Assembly (NCBI GenBank): GCA_041305085.1
Contig: JBFYMA010000043.1
Coordinates: 1 to 41,252, forward strand
DNA from: SURF-58 sp041305085
Lineage (GTDB): Archaea; Nanobdellota; Nanobdellia; Woesearchaeales; UBA9642
Direction of reading: 5' to 3'
DNA: 41,252 bases
Both the position numbers and the translations under genes were made by a program. Shown here piece after piece: positions 13,059-20,765 of this stretch. The stretch's first letter is position 1. Each line of letters starts with the position of its first letter. Under the pieces are notes generated by a model. It was not told where the DNA came from. It ran no database searches and was given only the letters and a program-made list of their open reading frames with translations.

Positions 13059-14117
13059 ATGATACTCTGGACTATTGTAATAATAATTGTGGTTGTTCTT
13101 TTTGTTTATTTCAACAAGTCGTCAGTGCCTTCTGAAAAAGTCAGCTCAGAAAAGCTGACAACTCTTTCCAAAGAAGAAAGGGTTCAGCAAAAAGCCCAAA
13201 AATACGATCCGGGAATTGAGATAGTGAACCCTTCAGGATTCATAAATGCAAATGGCAGCTTTAACCTGTCATCCTATGTGGGAAAAAAAGTAATACTGGT
13301 AGATTTCTGGACTTATTCCTGCATCAACTGCCAGAGAACCCTGCCGTATGTAACCGCGTGGCATAACAAATATGCTGATGAAGGGCTTTTGATAGTTGGA
13401 ATACACACTCCTGAGTTTGACTTTGAGAAAAAAATAGAAAATGTTCAGGCAGCAGCGGACAAGTATAGCATCAAGTATCCAGTAGTTTTGGATAACGACT
13501 ATGCAACATGGAGAGCCTACCAGAACAGGTACTGGCCAAGAAAGTATCTTATTGACATAGACGGATTCATTGTCTATGACCACATAGGAGAAGGAGGCTA
13601 TGCAGAGACAGAGCAGAAAATACAGGAGCTTTTGCAGGAAAGAAAAGCAGTGCTGAATGAAAATATCACTATTGCAACAGGCACTGTCAATCCTGATGCT
13701 GAAAAAGCAGGTGTTGTTGGAACGCCTGAGATTTATTTTGGATACGGCTTCAGCAGAAACCAGTTTGGAAATGCTGAAGGATGGAAGCAGGAGGCAACAG
13801 TGAACTACACGCTTCCAAAAACACTAAAGCCAAACCTTTTCTATCTGGAAGGAAGCTGGAAGAACAATAATGACAACATGGAAAGCATTGGCAGCGGAAC
13901 AATCAGTTTGGTTTACACTGCAAAACAGGCAAACATTGTTGCAGGAAGCGACACTCCAACAAAAATACAGGTATTTCTGGATGGAAAGTTTTACAAAGAG
14001 TTGACAGTCCAGGAGCACGACCTTTATACATTGGTCGATGAGCATTCATCAGGACAACACATCCTGGAAATAAAAGCCCAGAAAGGCCTGCAGGCATATA
14101 CATTTACTTTTGGATAA
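13059..14117 (+). CDS. DipZ/TlpA-like membrane-anchored thioredoxin
   Basis: A 352-residue protein: one N-terminal membrane anchor (about 2-20), a linker, a TlpA/AhpC-like redoxin domain (about 50-190) with active site Cys88-Ile-Asn-Cys91 in the DFWTYSCINCQRT segment, and a C-terminal beta-rich domain (about 225-352). That order, including TYSCINC, is the same as the soluble part of mycobacterial DipZ, where CcdA is fused in front; here CcdA is the separate preceding gene. The domain should lie outside the membrane and receive electrons from CcdA. AGGT before ATG 13059 supports this start; ATG 13011 overlaps the ccdA end and would add 16 basic residues. Confidence 0.87.
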   Translation: MILWTIVIIIVVVLFVYFNKSSVPSEKVSSEKLTTLSKEERVQQKAQKYDPGIEIVNPSGFINANGSFNLSSYVGKKVILVDFWTYSCINCQRTLPYVTAWHNKYADEGLLIVGIHTPEFDFEKKIENVQAAADKYSIKYPVVLDNDYATWRAYQNRYWPRKYLIDIDGFIVYDHIGEGGYAETEQKIQELLQERKAVLNENITIATGTVNPDAEKAGVVGTPEIYFGYGFSRNQFGNAEGWKQEATVNYTLPKTLKPNLFYLEGSWKNNNDNMESIGSGTISLVYTAKQANIVAGSDTPTKIQVFLDGKFYKELTVQEHDLYTLVDEHSSGQHILEIKAQKGLQAYTFTFG

Positions 14118-14145
14118 TTTTTTAGATTTTTTTCTTTTGGCATTA

Positions 14146-14193
14146 GCGTTATTACTCATAACGCAATGTCTGTCACTTTGTTCCTTGACATTG
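14146..14193. terminator. Bidirectional terminator between convergent genes
   Basis: GCGTTA/TAACGC hairpin at 14146-14164 next to a CAATGTC (14164-14170)/GACATTG (14187-14193) hairpin, preceded on the plus strand by T-rich DNA at 14117-14139. It separates the thioredoxin gene from the permease gene on the other strand. Confidence 0.6.
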
Positions 14194-14199
14194 ACGCTA

Positions 14200-15441
14200 C
14201 TATTCGTAACGTAACGCATCTACAGGCTTCATTTTTGAGCCCTGGTATGCAGGAATGATTCCTGCGGTTATGCCTATTATGACAGAAACAGACAACGCAA
14301 GTATTACAGAATTCAGTGTTACAAGCGTGCCTCCTCTTAATATGGGATCAGTGCTTCCCATCAGCGCTGGCAGTGCTCCTGAAAGAACTGCTCCTAAAAG
14401 CACTCCAATTATTCCTCCTGCAAGGCCTATGAGCCCTGCATTAAACACAAATATTAGAAGTATATCCCTGTTTCTTGCGCCTATGGCCTTCATTATTCCG
14501 ATCTCTTTTGTCTTTTCAACAACAGATGTAAACATTGTGTTGGCTATTCCAACCGCACCAACAATCAGGCTTACTCCTGCTATTGCCAGCAGAAAAGCCC
14601 TCATCGAGGCCATTGCGTCTGCCCTGGTCTGCTGGAACTGTGCATTTGAGCTGATTGTGAAATCTTTTGTTGATGAAGTCACGTGTCTTTTCAGCATAAG
14701 GCTTTTTTCAATCTTGGCAATGGTTTCATTAAGCTTATCCTGATCCTTGACTTTTATGACAACAGAATCATATACTCCATTTTCCTTATCTTCCAATATT
14801 TGGTAAGCTATCTGGATTGGCATATAAATATTTGTGCTTGAGTCATCAAGTATTCCCACAACCCTGAACGCGCTGTTTTCTATTGTGAGCATTTTGTTTA
14901 TCCCAAGAGGCTGGTCAAAATATGACTCAGCCAGCCTGTTGCCTATCACTATTACATTCTGGTCTGCAGTCCCCAGCATTCTCCCCTGATCAATTTCGAG
15001 TGTTGTGATTTCTGCCCACACTTTCTGGTCAACACCTGTCAGGGATACTGTTCCAGATTTTCCAAGGTAAGAGACATCCACGCTTCCTCTTATGTTGGTG
15101 TCTATTAGTGCAATGTCTGCTATTCCTTTTAACGTCTGGACATCTGACCTGTCAACAACAATCTCCTCTTCAGTTGCTTGGCTTCCACCACCTCCTCCGA
15201 ACTCAAACCTTCCACCTCCAAAAATGCTTCCGCCCCTTGAATAGCCTGCTGCCAGCGTAAGAATATCTCCTCCAAGGCTGTTGAACTGGGAGTCTATTGA
15301 TTCCTGAAGCCCTGCGCCAATCGACATTATTGCGATGACTGCAGCCACGCCTATAACTATTCCTATTATTGTGAGCCAGCTTCTCAGCCTGCTGTGCAGC
15401 ACAAGGTTAAATCCATGCTTCAGGCATTTGGACACCTTCAT
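14200..15441 (-). CDS. MacB-type ABC transporter permease (FtsX fold)
   Basis: A 413-residue membrane protein with the MacB/LolC layout: one TM helix (about 20-42), a long extracellular MacB-PCD domain (about 45-280), then three TM helices (about 290-315, 335-365, 380-400). The first helix region has the typical RSWLTIIGIVIGVAAVIA signature and the C-terminal half carries EKTKEIGIMKAIGA, the coupling helix that contacts the ATPase. A Gly-rich loop (about 70-88) is unusual. It ends an operon with a lipoprotein, an ATPase and a CARDB-like protein. It should move a peptide, lipid or signal out of the membrane, or act as a mechanotransmitter, not as a classic pump. Confidence 0.9.
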   Translation of the reverse strand: MKVSKCLKHGFNLVLHSRLRSWLTIIGIVIGVAAVIAIMSIGAGLQESIDSQFNSLGGDILTLAAGYSRGGSIFGGGRFEFGGGGGSQATEEEIVVDRSDVQTLKGIADIALIDTNIRGSVDVSYLGKSGTVSLTGVDQKVWAEITTLEIDQGRMLGTADQNVIVIGNRLAESYFDQPLGINKMLTIENSAFRVVGILDDSSTNIYMPIQIAYQILEDKENGVYDSVVIKVKDQDKLNETIAKIEKSLMLKRHVTSSTKDFTISSNAQFQQTRADAMASMRAFLLAIAGVSLIVGAVGIANTMFTSVVEKTKEIGIMKAIGARNRDILLIFVFNAGLIGLAGGIIGVLLGAVLSGALPALMGSTDPILRGGTLVTLNSVILALSVSVIIGITAGIIPAYQGSKMKPVDALRYE

Positions 15442-15445
15442 TTTT

Positions 15446-16840
15446 CTAGCTCATTTTTTTGGTTTGTTTTTTTCTGAACAGGTCAGAAAACCTGTACTTT
15501 GGGTTCAAAAGCTTGTTCTTTCTGTATTTTTGGTGAAGAAAAACTGCTGCTCCAAGAACTATTATTCCCAGGATGTACCATCCATACCTGGAAAAAAAGC
15601 TTGGCTGCTGTGAAACTCTTGACCTATTTCCAAATCCTTGCGGAAATCCGGATGAGGCATCTGCAGACAGAGTGGTTGCCTGAGAAGATGTTGATGTCGA
15701 GCTCAAAGAAACCTCTTTTTCTATAACATGCCTCTCACCCATTGTATCAGTATATGCAATCTGTACTTTCAAAGGATTGCTCGCAGCTCTTTGCCCAGAA
15801 TTCGAGAAATTCATGGATTGATTGGTTCCTCTTTGAGGGATAAATGATTGCTGTATACTAAAGCTTGCAACGGTGTAGTCTCCAGTATTGAGGTTGCCTA
15901 TTATTGCAGAATTGGGTCCAGAAACACTCCACGAGGCTTGCTCAGGAACAATCACAGATACAGACATAGCAGGGTTGCTTCCGATGTTGGCAATGCTTAG
16001 GGAAACGTCTGTCCCAGATGATTCTGAAACAGCAACATCAAAATCAGTTACTCCGCCAACATATATTCCTGCGATTGTCGAAATCTGCTTTTCCTCGCTT
16101 GTAAGAGGATCATCGTATGCAAGGAAAAGGTCCAGCTTGTAAAGCCCTGCATCTGTATTGGTATCTGCAATTACTTTGTACTGGAGCTCTGCACTTTCTC
16201 CAACATCAATGTATTTTATGTATTTTGTGTTGTCGCTCCCGACCGGAAGAATTATATTTTCCTCATTTTCCCAGTAAAAAGTCAGATCTCTCAAAGGGGC
16301 TTTTCCAACATTGTTCACAGTAAATGTAAGCGTGCTCTGCTTTCCTGGAATAAGTACTGTCTGGTCGATGTATATTACTTCTGCGCTCTCTTTGCTCTGG
16401 ACGTCTATGGAAAGTGTTTTGCTTGTCTTTGCTGCCGAGCCCTGCTCATAGTTCCACACTTTTAGATCATAGCTGCCTGCTGTAGCATCTTTGTCAACTT
16501 TTAGCCTGAATTTGACAATCTGTGCGTTTTCATCCCCCTGGAGCGATTTTATGGTTCCAATATTTTGGGTTGCGCTTTCCCCAGCCAAAAGGCTGAAAGG
16601 ATAAGACTGCTCTATCTCTACAATAACATTGTTTGCAGGATTGCTTCCCCTGTTTTCAACGCTTATTCTTATCTCGACAACATCTCCTGCAGCTGCAGGA
16701 TCAGGGTCCTGGTTTACCAGGCTTGCTGTTATGGCACTGAATTCAAGATTGACATCCTGGCTGCTTGTTGCTGCGTGCACAGATAAGATGTTCACTAGAA
16801 TCAATATTCCAATAATTGTCAACAAAAATATCTTTTTCAT
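15446..16840 (-). CDS. Exported CARDB/COG1361-like protein, C-terminal anchor
   Basis: A 464-residue surface protein. It has a signal peptide (about 1-24), then three tandem Ig-like CARDB/NEW3 repeats (roughly 30-150, 155-255, 265-385) with the phrases DVVEIRISVENRGSNPANN and STLTFTVNNVGKAP, then a Ser/Ala linker, one TM helix (about 428-446) and a basic cytoplasmic tail. COG1361 proteins next to MacB-type permeases are a recurring archaeal arrangement, where they may take the place of the bacterial MacA adaptor. AGGTG precedes the ATG. It lies four bases after the ATPase stop and four before the permease start. Confidence 0.85.
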   Translation of the reverse strand: MKKIFLLTIIGILILVNILSVHAATSSQDVNLEFSAITASLVNQDPDPAAAGDVVEIRISVENRGSNPANNVIVEIEQSYPFSLLAGESATQNIGTIKSLQGDENAQIVKFRLKVDKDATAGSYDLKVWNYEQGSAAKTSKTLSIDVQSKESAEVIYIDQTVLIPGKQSTLTFTVNNVGKAPLRDLTFYWENEENIILPVGSDNTKYIKYIDVGESAELQYKVIADTNTDAGLYKLDLFLAYDDPLTSEEKQISTIAGIYVGGVTDFDVAVSESSGTDVSLSIANIGSNPAMSVSVIVPEQASWSVSGPNSAIIGNLNTGDYTVASFSIQQSFIPQRGTNQSMNFSNSGQRAASNPLKVQIAYTDTMGERHVIEKEVSLSSTSTSSQATTLSADASSGFPQGFGNRSRVSQQPSFFSRYGWYILGIIVLGAAVFLHQKYRKNKLLNPKYRFSDLFRKKQTKKMS

Positions 16841-16844
16841 TTTT

Positions 16845-17540
16845 TCACCTCGAAATTTTATTTATAATCATGCCATCTTTTAGCTCTATAATCCTGTGGG
16901 CATATTTTGCAAGGCCAAGGTCGTGGGTTACAAGTATTATTGTCTTTCCTTCCTGCTTCCAGAGCCTTTCAAGAATCCCTATAACCTCCCTCCCTGTTAC
17001 GCTGTCTAATGCTCCTGTTGGCTCATCAGCCAAAATAATTTCAGGATTTCCTGCAAGGCTTCTGGCAATAGAAACCCTTTGCTGCTGCCCTCCTGACAGC
17101 TGGGCAGGCCTGTGGTGCATCTTGTCTCCAAGGCCCACAATCTGAAGAATTTTTACAGCCTGTTCTGTGGCTTCTTTGTCAGAGTATTCCAGAAATTCCA
17201 GAGGAAGCATAACGTTCTCAAGTGCACTCATTGAAGGGATCAGGTTGTACTGCTGGAAAATGAATCCTATGTTGTTTCCCCTGAACGTTGCAAGGTCTGA
17301 TTCAGAAAGAGCGCTTATATCTTTTGATTTTAAAAAAATTCTTCCTTTTGAAGGCATATCCAGACAGCCTATAAGATTCATGAGAGTTGATTTGCCACTT
17401 CCGGATGCACCAATAACTGCAACAAAGTCTCCTTTGTTTATCTCAATTGTTATTCCCCTGAGTGCAGGTACCTCCACCTGCCCCATCTTATATATTTTCC
17501 AGACATTTTCCAGATGAAGTATTGGAATAGAGCTTTTCAT
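16845..17540 (-). CDS. MacB/LolD-type ABC transporter ATPase
   Basis: A 231-residue nucleotide-binding subunit. Walker A is GASGSGKST (about 40-48), the Q-loop follows in FIFQQYNLIPSMS, the signature is LSGGQQQRVSIARSLA (about 143-158), Walker B is IILADEPTGALDS and the H-loop is VTHD. These, with the IGCLDMPSKG segment, are typical of the MacB/LolD class. The ATG at 17540 overlaps the stop of the lipoprotein gene as ATGA, so translation is coupled and an upstream GTG/ATG start is unlikely. It should power the downstream FtsX-fold permease. Confidence 0.94.
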   Translation of the reverse strand: MKSSIPILHLENVWKIYKMGQVEVPALRGITIEINKGDFVAVIGASGSGKSTLMNLIGCLDMPSKGRIFLKSKDISALSESDLATFRGNNIGFIFQQYNLIPSMSALENVMLPLEFLEYSDKEATEQAVKILQIVGLGDKMHHRPAQLSGGQQQRVSIARSLAGNPEIILADEPTGALDSVTGREVIGILERLWKQEGKTIILVTHDLGLAKYAHRIIELKDGMIINKISR

Positions 17541-17866
17541 GGCCTCGCCCCTGGTCTGCCTTGAATTATACAAACAAGGCTTGTGTTTTGAAGTGTGCAG
17601 TTGCCTTCAATTTCTGCTCTTGGCGTTTGGATAGCGCAGGCTTCTCCCTGATTTTTGTTCTGGCATGCCTGCACAGCCGCTTCCTGCATTTCACCAAACA
17701 TTTGATCTCTGCTTTGATTGGCTGAAAAATTTATTGAAAAGTTTTTTGTCCTATTGAATTCCTGCCAGGGAATTTTTTCCATTCTTCTTTCGTGCTGAGA
17801 GCATCCTGAAATAAGAAATATGCTTGCTGCAAATAGAACAAATATTATATAAATTATTACTCTCAT
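17537..17866 (-). CDS. Small lipoprotein, first gene of the ABC operon
   Basis: A 109-residue protein with a hydrophobic signal and lipobox (LISGC, Cys22). The mature part has three further Cys pairs or singles (QACQNKNQGEACAI, NCTLQNTSLVC), so it may hold disulfides formed by the nearby DsbB system. No named family is recognised. The ATG at 17866 is chosen because the lipobox then follows at normal distance; a longer frame to 17965 reads through the promoter. It overlaps the ATPase gene by ATGA, so it is probably a substrate or partner of the exporter. Confidence 0.7.
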   Translation of the reverse strand: MRVIIYIIFVLFAASIFLISGCSQHERRMEKIPWQEFNRTKNFSINFSANQSRDQMFGEMQEAAVQACQNKNQGEACAIQTPRAEIEGNCTLQNTSLVCIIQGRPGARP

Positions 17867-17923
17867 CTTATTCTCAATTTTAAAGTTTTGCTTCAACAGA
17901 TAGCCATCAGTATTGTTGTTTTG

Positions 17924-17955
17924 TTTATAAATAGAATGGACTAATTGTCCACTTT
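17924..17955 (-). promoter_or_regulatory. Promoter of the ABC operon with a palindromic operator
   Basis: The TATA box is TTTATAAAT at 17924-17932. Directly upstream (17937-17951) is a 15-base palindrome, TGGAC-TAATT-GTCCA, extending into GTCCACTTT (17947-17955). The same nine bases occur in the next promoter at 18634-18642, so a common regulator is likely. Confidence 0.5.
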
Positions 17956-17976
17956 CAAAAAACAAAAAAATAAAAA

Positions 17977-18555
17977 TTATTCTTCAGAAAATGGGCATCC
18001 TGCATGCATTCTGCCATTGCCAACTCCTGACCATTTGCCAGCTCCTTTCATCCTGCCAAAACCCATGCTGTATTCCTGGCCTGAAATTCCAAGCTCTTCA
18101 GAAAGCTCTTTTGCTGTCTCAAAATCCCAGCTCATCCGTGCATTTTGCAGCTCTACAAACTTGTCAAAATTGTCCTCGTTCACCATTTCCAGAATTGCTG
18201 GCTGTGGATCCATTGAGCTCACGGCCTCAACCCATGCAGCATAATCATGGTTTTGGATGGCTTCTGCTGCATTTTCCATTAATTGCGCTCTTTCCTGCAT
18301 TCTCTGCTGCATCTGCTGATAGTTTTCAGCTCTGGCATTGAACTGCTCCTCTGTCAGTGTATGCGCCATGAACTGCCTGTCAGCTGAGTCCAGTGCGCCA
18401 ATGTATGCATCATAGTCTCCTGATTCGAGCGCATGGGCCATTTCTTCTGTCTGACCCATAAAATGTTTTCCTCCAAAGGGCATTGCAAATGCCATTGTGG
18501 AGAGCACTCCGACCAGCAGCACTCCCATTATACCAAAAATTGCTGTTTTTTTCAT
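17977..18555 (-). CDS. Secreted helical protein with repeated Asp-Tyr/Phe motif
   Basis: A 192-residue protein with a signal peptide (about 1-24, ending AFA). The mature part is helical and contains three similar segments, GDYDAYIGAL, HDYAAWVEAV and DNFDKFVEL, spaced through a Gln/Met/Glu-rich helix (QQMQQRMQERAQ). The C-terminus is Gly/Met-rich with one Cys. Similar short secreted proteins occur in DPANN archaea and Patescibacteria, but no function is known. GGAGGT eight bases before the ATG at 18555 fixes the start; upstream in-frame ATGs are rejected. It is transcribed separately from the ABC operon. Confidence 0.72.
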   Translation of the reverse strand: MKKTAIFGIMGVLLVGVLSTMAFAMPFGGKHFMGQTEEMAHALESGDYDAYIGALDSADRQFMAHTLTEEQFNARAENYQQMQQRMQERAQLMENAAEAIQNHDYAAWVEAVSSMDPQPAILEMVNEDNFDKFVELQNARMSWDFETAKELSEELGISGQEYSMGFGRMKGAGKWSGVGNGRMHAGCPFSEE

Positions 18556-18633
18556 GCTTTTTACCTCCATGCTTTTTTTTAGGAAAAACTCTTGTTGTTT
18601 ATAACCGCAAAGAAGCACAAATGTATACTTCAA

Positions 18634-18653
18634 GTCCACTTTTTATAAAAACT
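18634..18653 (-). promoter_or_regulatory. Promoter of the 18555 gene with GTCCACTTT motif
   Basis: TTTTTATAAAAA (about 18641-18652) is the TATA box. GTCCACTTT at 18634-18642 overlaps its downstream edge, a position suited to repression, and repeats the motif of the ABC operon promoter. Confidence 0.5.
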
Positions 18654-18726
18654 AAATAGCAAGCCCTCAAGTATTTAGGCTTTTTTTTGCTAAATATTTA
18701 AAAACAATAAGATATTGGTGACAAAA

Positions 18727-19410
18727 ATGGCTCCTCCCCCAATGCATTTTCAGATGATGCAGTTCCAGCCAATAATACCCATAAGCGAGCTGATTTATAC
18801 ACTCATAGTTGTATTTTTCTGCCTTTTCATCTATTACAGGACCAGAGAGTCCTTCCAGCTAACTGGCTATAAGGGAATTAAGCATTTCAGGAATATTTTT
18901 CTTTTTTTGGGTGTTTCATACATCTCAAGGTTTTTGTTCCATATACTGACGCTTTCAAGCATTACTTTTGATTTTTTTATTCCAAGAGGCCTGCTTTCAT
19001 TATTGTCATTGCTGTTGGTGGCCTATTTTGGGACACTGGCGATTTCCAGCATGGCTTACAGTGTGATATGGAAAAGCATCAAAGAAAAGTACTATGTGAT
19101 TTTTTCAAACATTCTTGCGCTTGCTGTAGTGCTCTTTACAATTTTTTTCAGGTCAATAGACATACTTGTACTGGTGCAGTTCATACTCCTTGTGGGGGCA
19201 ATAATTCTAAGCGCAGTATTCCACCAAAAATCCAAAAAGCTGAAAAACACACTTGTGATATATTCTCTTATATTTGTGTTCTGGTTCATGAACATTTTTC
19301 TGCTCCTTCCGAGAGTTTTTATTGCTTTTGAGCTGAAGGCTGGTCTGCAATTGGTATCGCTGGGTGTTTTTATGGTTATACTTTACAAAATAACAAAGTG
19401 GCTAAAATGA
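18727..19410 (+). CDS. Membrane protein with about seven TM helices
   Basis: A 227-residue integral membrane protein. After a Pro/Met-rich start come about seven hydrophobic segments (roughly 18-36, 52-70, 80-100, 108-125, 130-150, 157-175, 182-222), with a charged loop at KEKY and another near HQKSKKLKN. No enzymatic motif is visible. It overlaps the following winged-helix gene by ATGA, a strong hint that the two work together, perhaps as a membrane sensor with its DNA-binding partner. GGTG at 18717-18720 is the ribosome binding site for ATG 18727. Confidence 0.75.
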   Translation: MAPPPMHFQMMQFQPIIPISELIYTLIVVFFCLFIYYRTRESFQLTGYKGIKHFRNIFLFLGVSYISRFLFHILTLSSITFDFFIPRGLLSLLSLLLVAYFGTLAISSMAYSVIWKSIKEKYYVIFSNILALAVVLFTIFFRSIDILVLVQFILLVGAIILSAVFHQKSKKLKNTLVIYSLIFVFWFMNIFLLLPRVFIAFELKAGLQLVSLGVFMVILYKITKWLK

Positions 19411-19682
19411 GCAAGAAAAGAGACAGGCTGGAAGTGATTTATGACATACTGAAGATTATTCAGGAGAGCAGCAACTCCATAAAGCCAACTCCTTTGCTGA
19501 GAAAATCAAACCTTTCATCCCAAAGCTTTGCTGAATACTTTGATGAATTGCAGAAAAAATCTTTTGTAAAAGAGCTGCTCGACAAAAAAGGAAGAAAATT
19601 TATCACTCTGACTGATAAGGGGTTCAAATACCTGGAAAAGTACAACATGATTAGAGGATTCATTACGGAGTTCGAGCTGTGA
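19407..19682 (+). CDS. Winged-helix regulator (COG3432-like)
   Basis: A 91-residue protein that is almost entirely one winged helix: helix RLEVIYDILKIIQES, HTH around TPLLRKSNLSSQSFAEYFDELQ, wing KGRKFITLTDKGFKYLEKY. This is the pattern of the archaeal predicted regulators in COG3432. The start ATG overlaps the stop of the membrane protein gene (ATGA). It ends one base before the stop of the convergent Lrp gene. A start at 19398 would add three residues. Confidence 0.83.
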   Translation: MSKKRDRLEVIYDILKIIQESSNSIKPTPLLRKSNLSSQSFAEYFDELQKKSFVKELLDKKGRKFITLTDKGFKYLEKYNMIRGFITEFEL

Positions 19683-20636
19683 TTATTTCATCATGCTTAT
19701 TACATGCTCTTTTCTTATTCTCAGCAGTTCATAGCTGTTCACGAATGCCCCGAATTTGGAAGTAAAATCATCCATAACATCTTGGATTTTGTCACGCTGA
19801 ATAACGAATTCTATGTGCAAATCATAAAAACCCAAGTGTTCCAGAATAGCGTTTGAGTCACAGTGGATAGTATAATACGAAATTATTTCTTTCTTTTTTT
19901 CCTGATTCTGCAAAGCAACAAACAGATGATAATAACTCAACCCAAGCTTCTCAAAGTTTAGCCTTGGCTTTAGTCCTACTATCAGGCCTTTCTTTTTCAT
20001 GTTATTAAACCTGTAGGCAACTGCCTCAGAAGTTAGATTTACTTTTTTTGCTATTTCTGTCATCTTTGCCCTAGAATTGAGTGAAATCTCTGTTAAGATT
20101 TTTTCGTCCGTCTCATCTTCGACTTTTATGTTGCTGTAAATGTCAATTTTATAATTATAGATAAACTTGTTTTGAGGATACAGGTACTTCTCGTTTGTGA
20201 TGCCAGCGTTTAAAATCTTTAAAATGTGCCTTTCCTGGAAAAACGAGCCGTACTTTTCAAGCAAGCTGTTTGCAAATTTGACAAAATACTCATCGTTGTC
20301 TGCAAAAACAGTTATCACATAGTCAAAATTTCCTTCTGTGTTGGCAAACCAAGATGCTGTTTTTTCATTTGCAACGTATCTTATGAACTGTTGTTTTTTT
20401 TCCTGGGTTAGGTTTCTGTTTTTTATGAGAATCTTGTAGGCATATGAAAACCCTTTGTTTATAACTGCCCAATACCCTGTGATTATGTTTTTTTCTTCTA
20501 ACTTTTTAATTCTGTACTGTGCGACTTCTTTGCTTAGATGTGTTTTCTTACCTATCTTGCTATAGGATGCTCTTACGTTCAGGTCTAACTCTCTTAGTAT
20601 TGCCAAATCCTTTTTTTTTAAGCCTAAATAATCCAT
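19683..20636 (-). CDS. Lrp/AsnC-type regulator with two HTH-effector units
   Basis: A 317-residue protein built from two Lrp-like halves. The first has an AsnC HTH (about 8-56, with VAQYRIKKLEEKNIITGY) and an effector-like domain (about 60-150); the second has another HTH (about 178-228, with AVAYRFNNMKKKGLIVGL) and a second effector domain (about 230-310). Most Lrp proteins are about 150 residues with one of each. Double forms occur in archaea and probably act as built-in dimers. The promoter is TTTATATA read on the minus strand at 20661-20668, giving a leaderless transcript, and the gene is divergent from a methyltransferase it may control. Confidence 0.85.
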   Translation of the reverse strand: MDYLGLKKKDLAILRELDLNVRASYSKIGKKTHLSKEVAQYRIKKLEEKNIITGYWAVINKGFSYAYKILIKNRNLTQEKKQQFIRYVANEKTASWFANTEGNFDYVITVFADNDEYFVKFANSLLEKYGSFFQERHILKILNAGITNEKYLYPQNKFIYNYKIDIYSNIKVEDETDEKILTEISLNSRAKMTEIAKKVNLTSEAVAYRFNNMKKKGLIVGLKPRLNFEKLGLSYYHLFVALQNQEKKKEIISYYTIHCDSNAILEHLGFYDLHIEFVIQRDKIQDVMDDFTSKFGAFVNSYELLRIRKEHVISMMK

Positions 20637-20660
20637 ATATTAATATTATCTAAAAAATAT

Positions 20661-20733
20661 TATATAAATTTTTCGATTTAATAAAATAATTAATAGAAAA
20701 TTTAATATATTCTTATATTAACTACTTATAAAT
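20661..20733. promoter_or_regulatory. Divergent AT-rich promoter region of lrp and methyltransferase
   Basis: The Lrp gene TATA box (TATATAAA on the plus strand, 20661-20668) lies 28 bases before its ATG. The methyltransferase box TTATAAAT is at 20726-20733, with GGTG (20757-20760) before its ATG. The extremely AT-rich DNA between could hold Lrp sites. Confidence 0.55.
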
Positions 20734-20765
20734 AGTAAATATTAATTTATGGAGATGGTGAAAAA

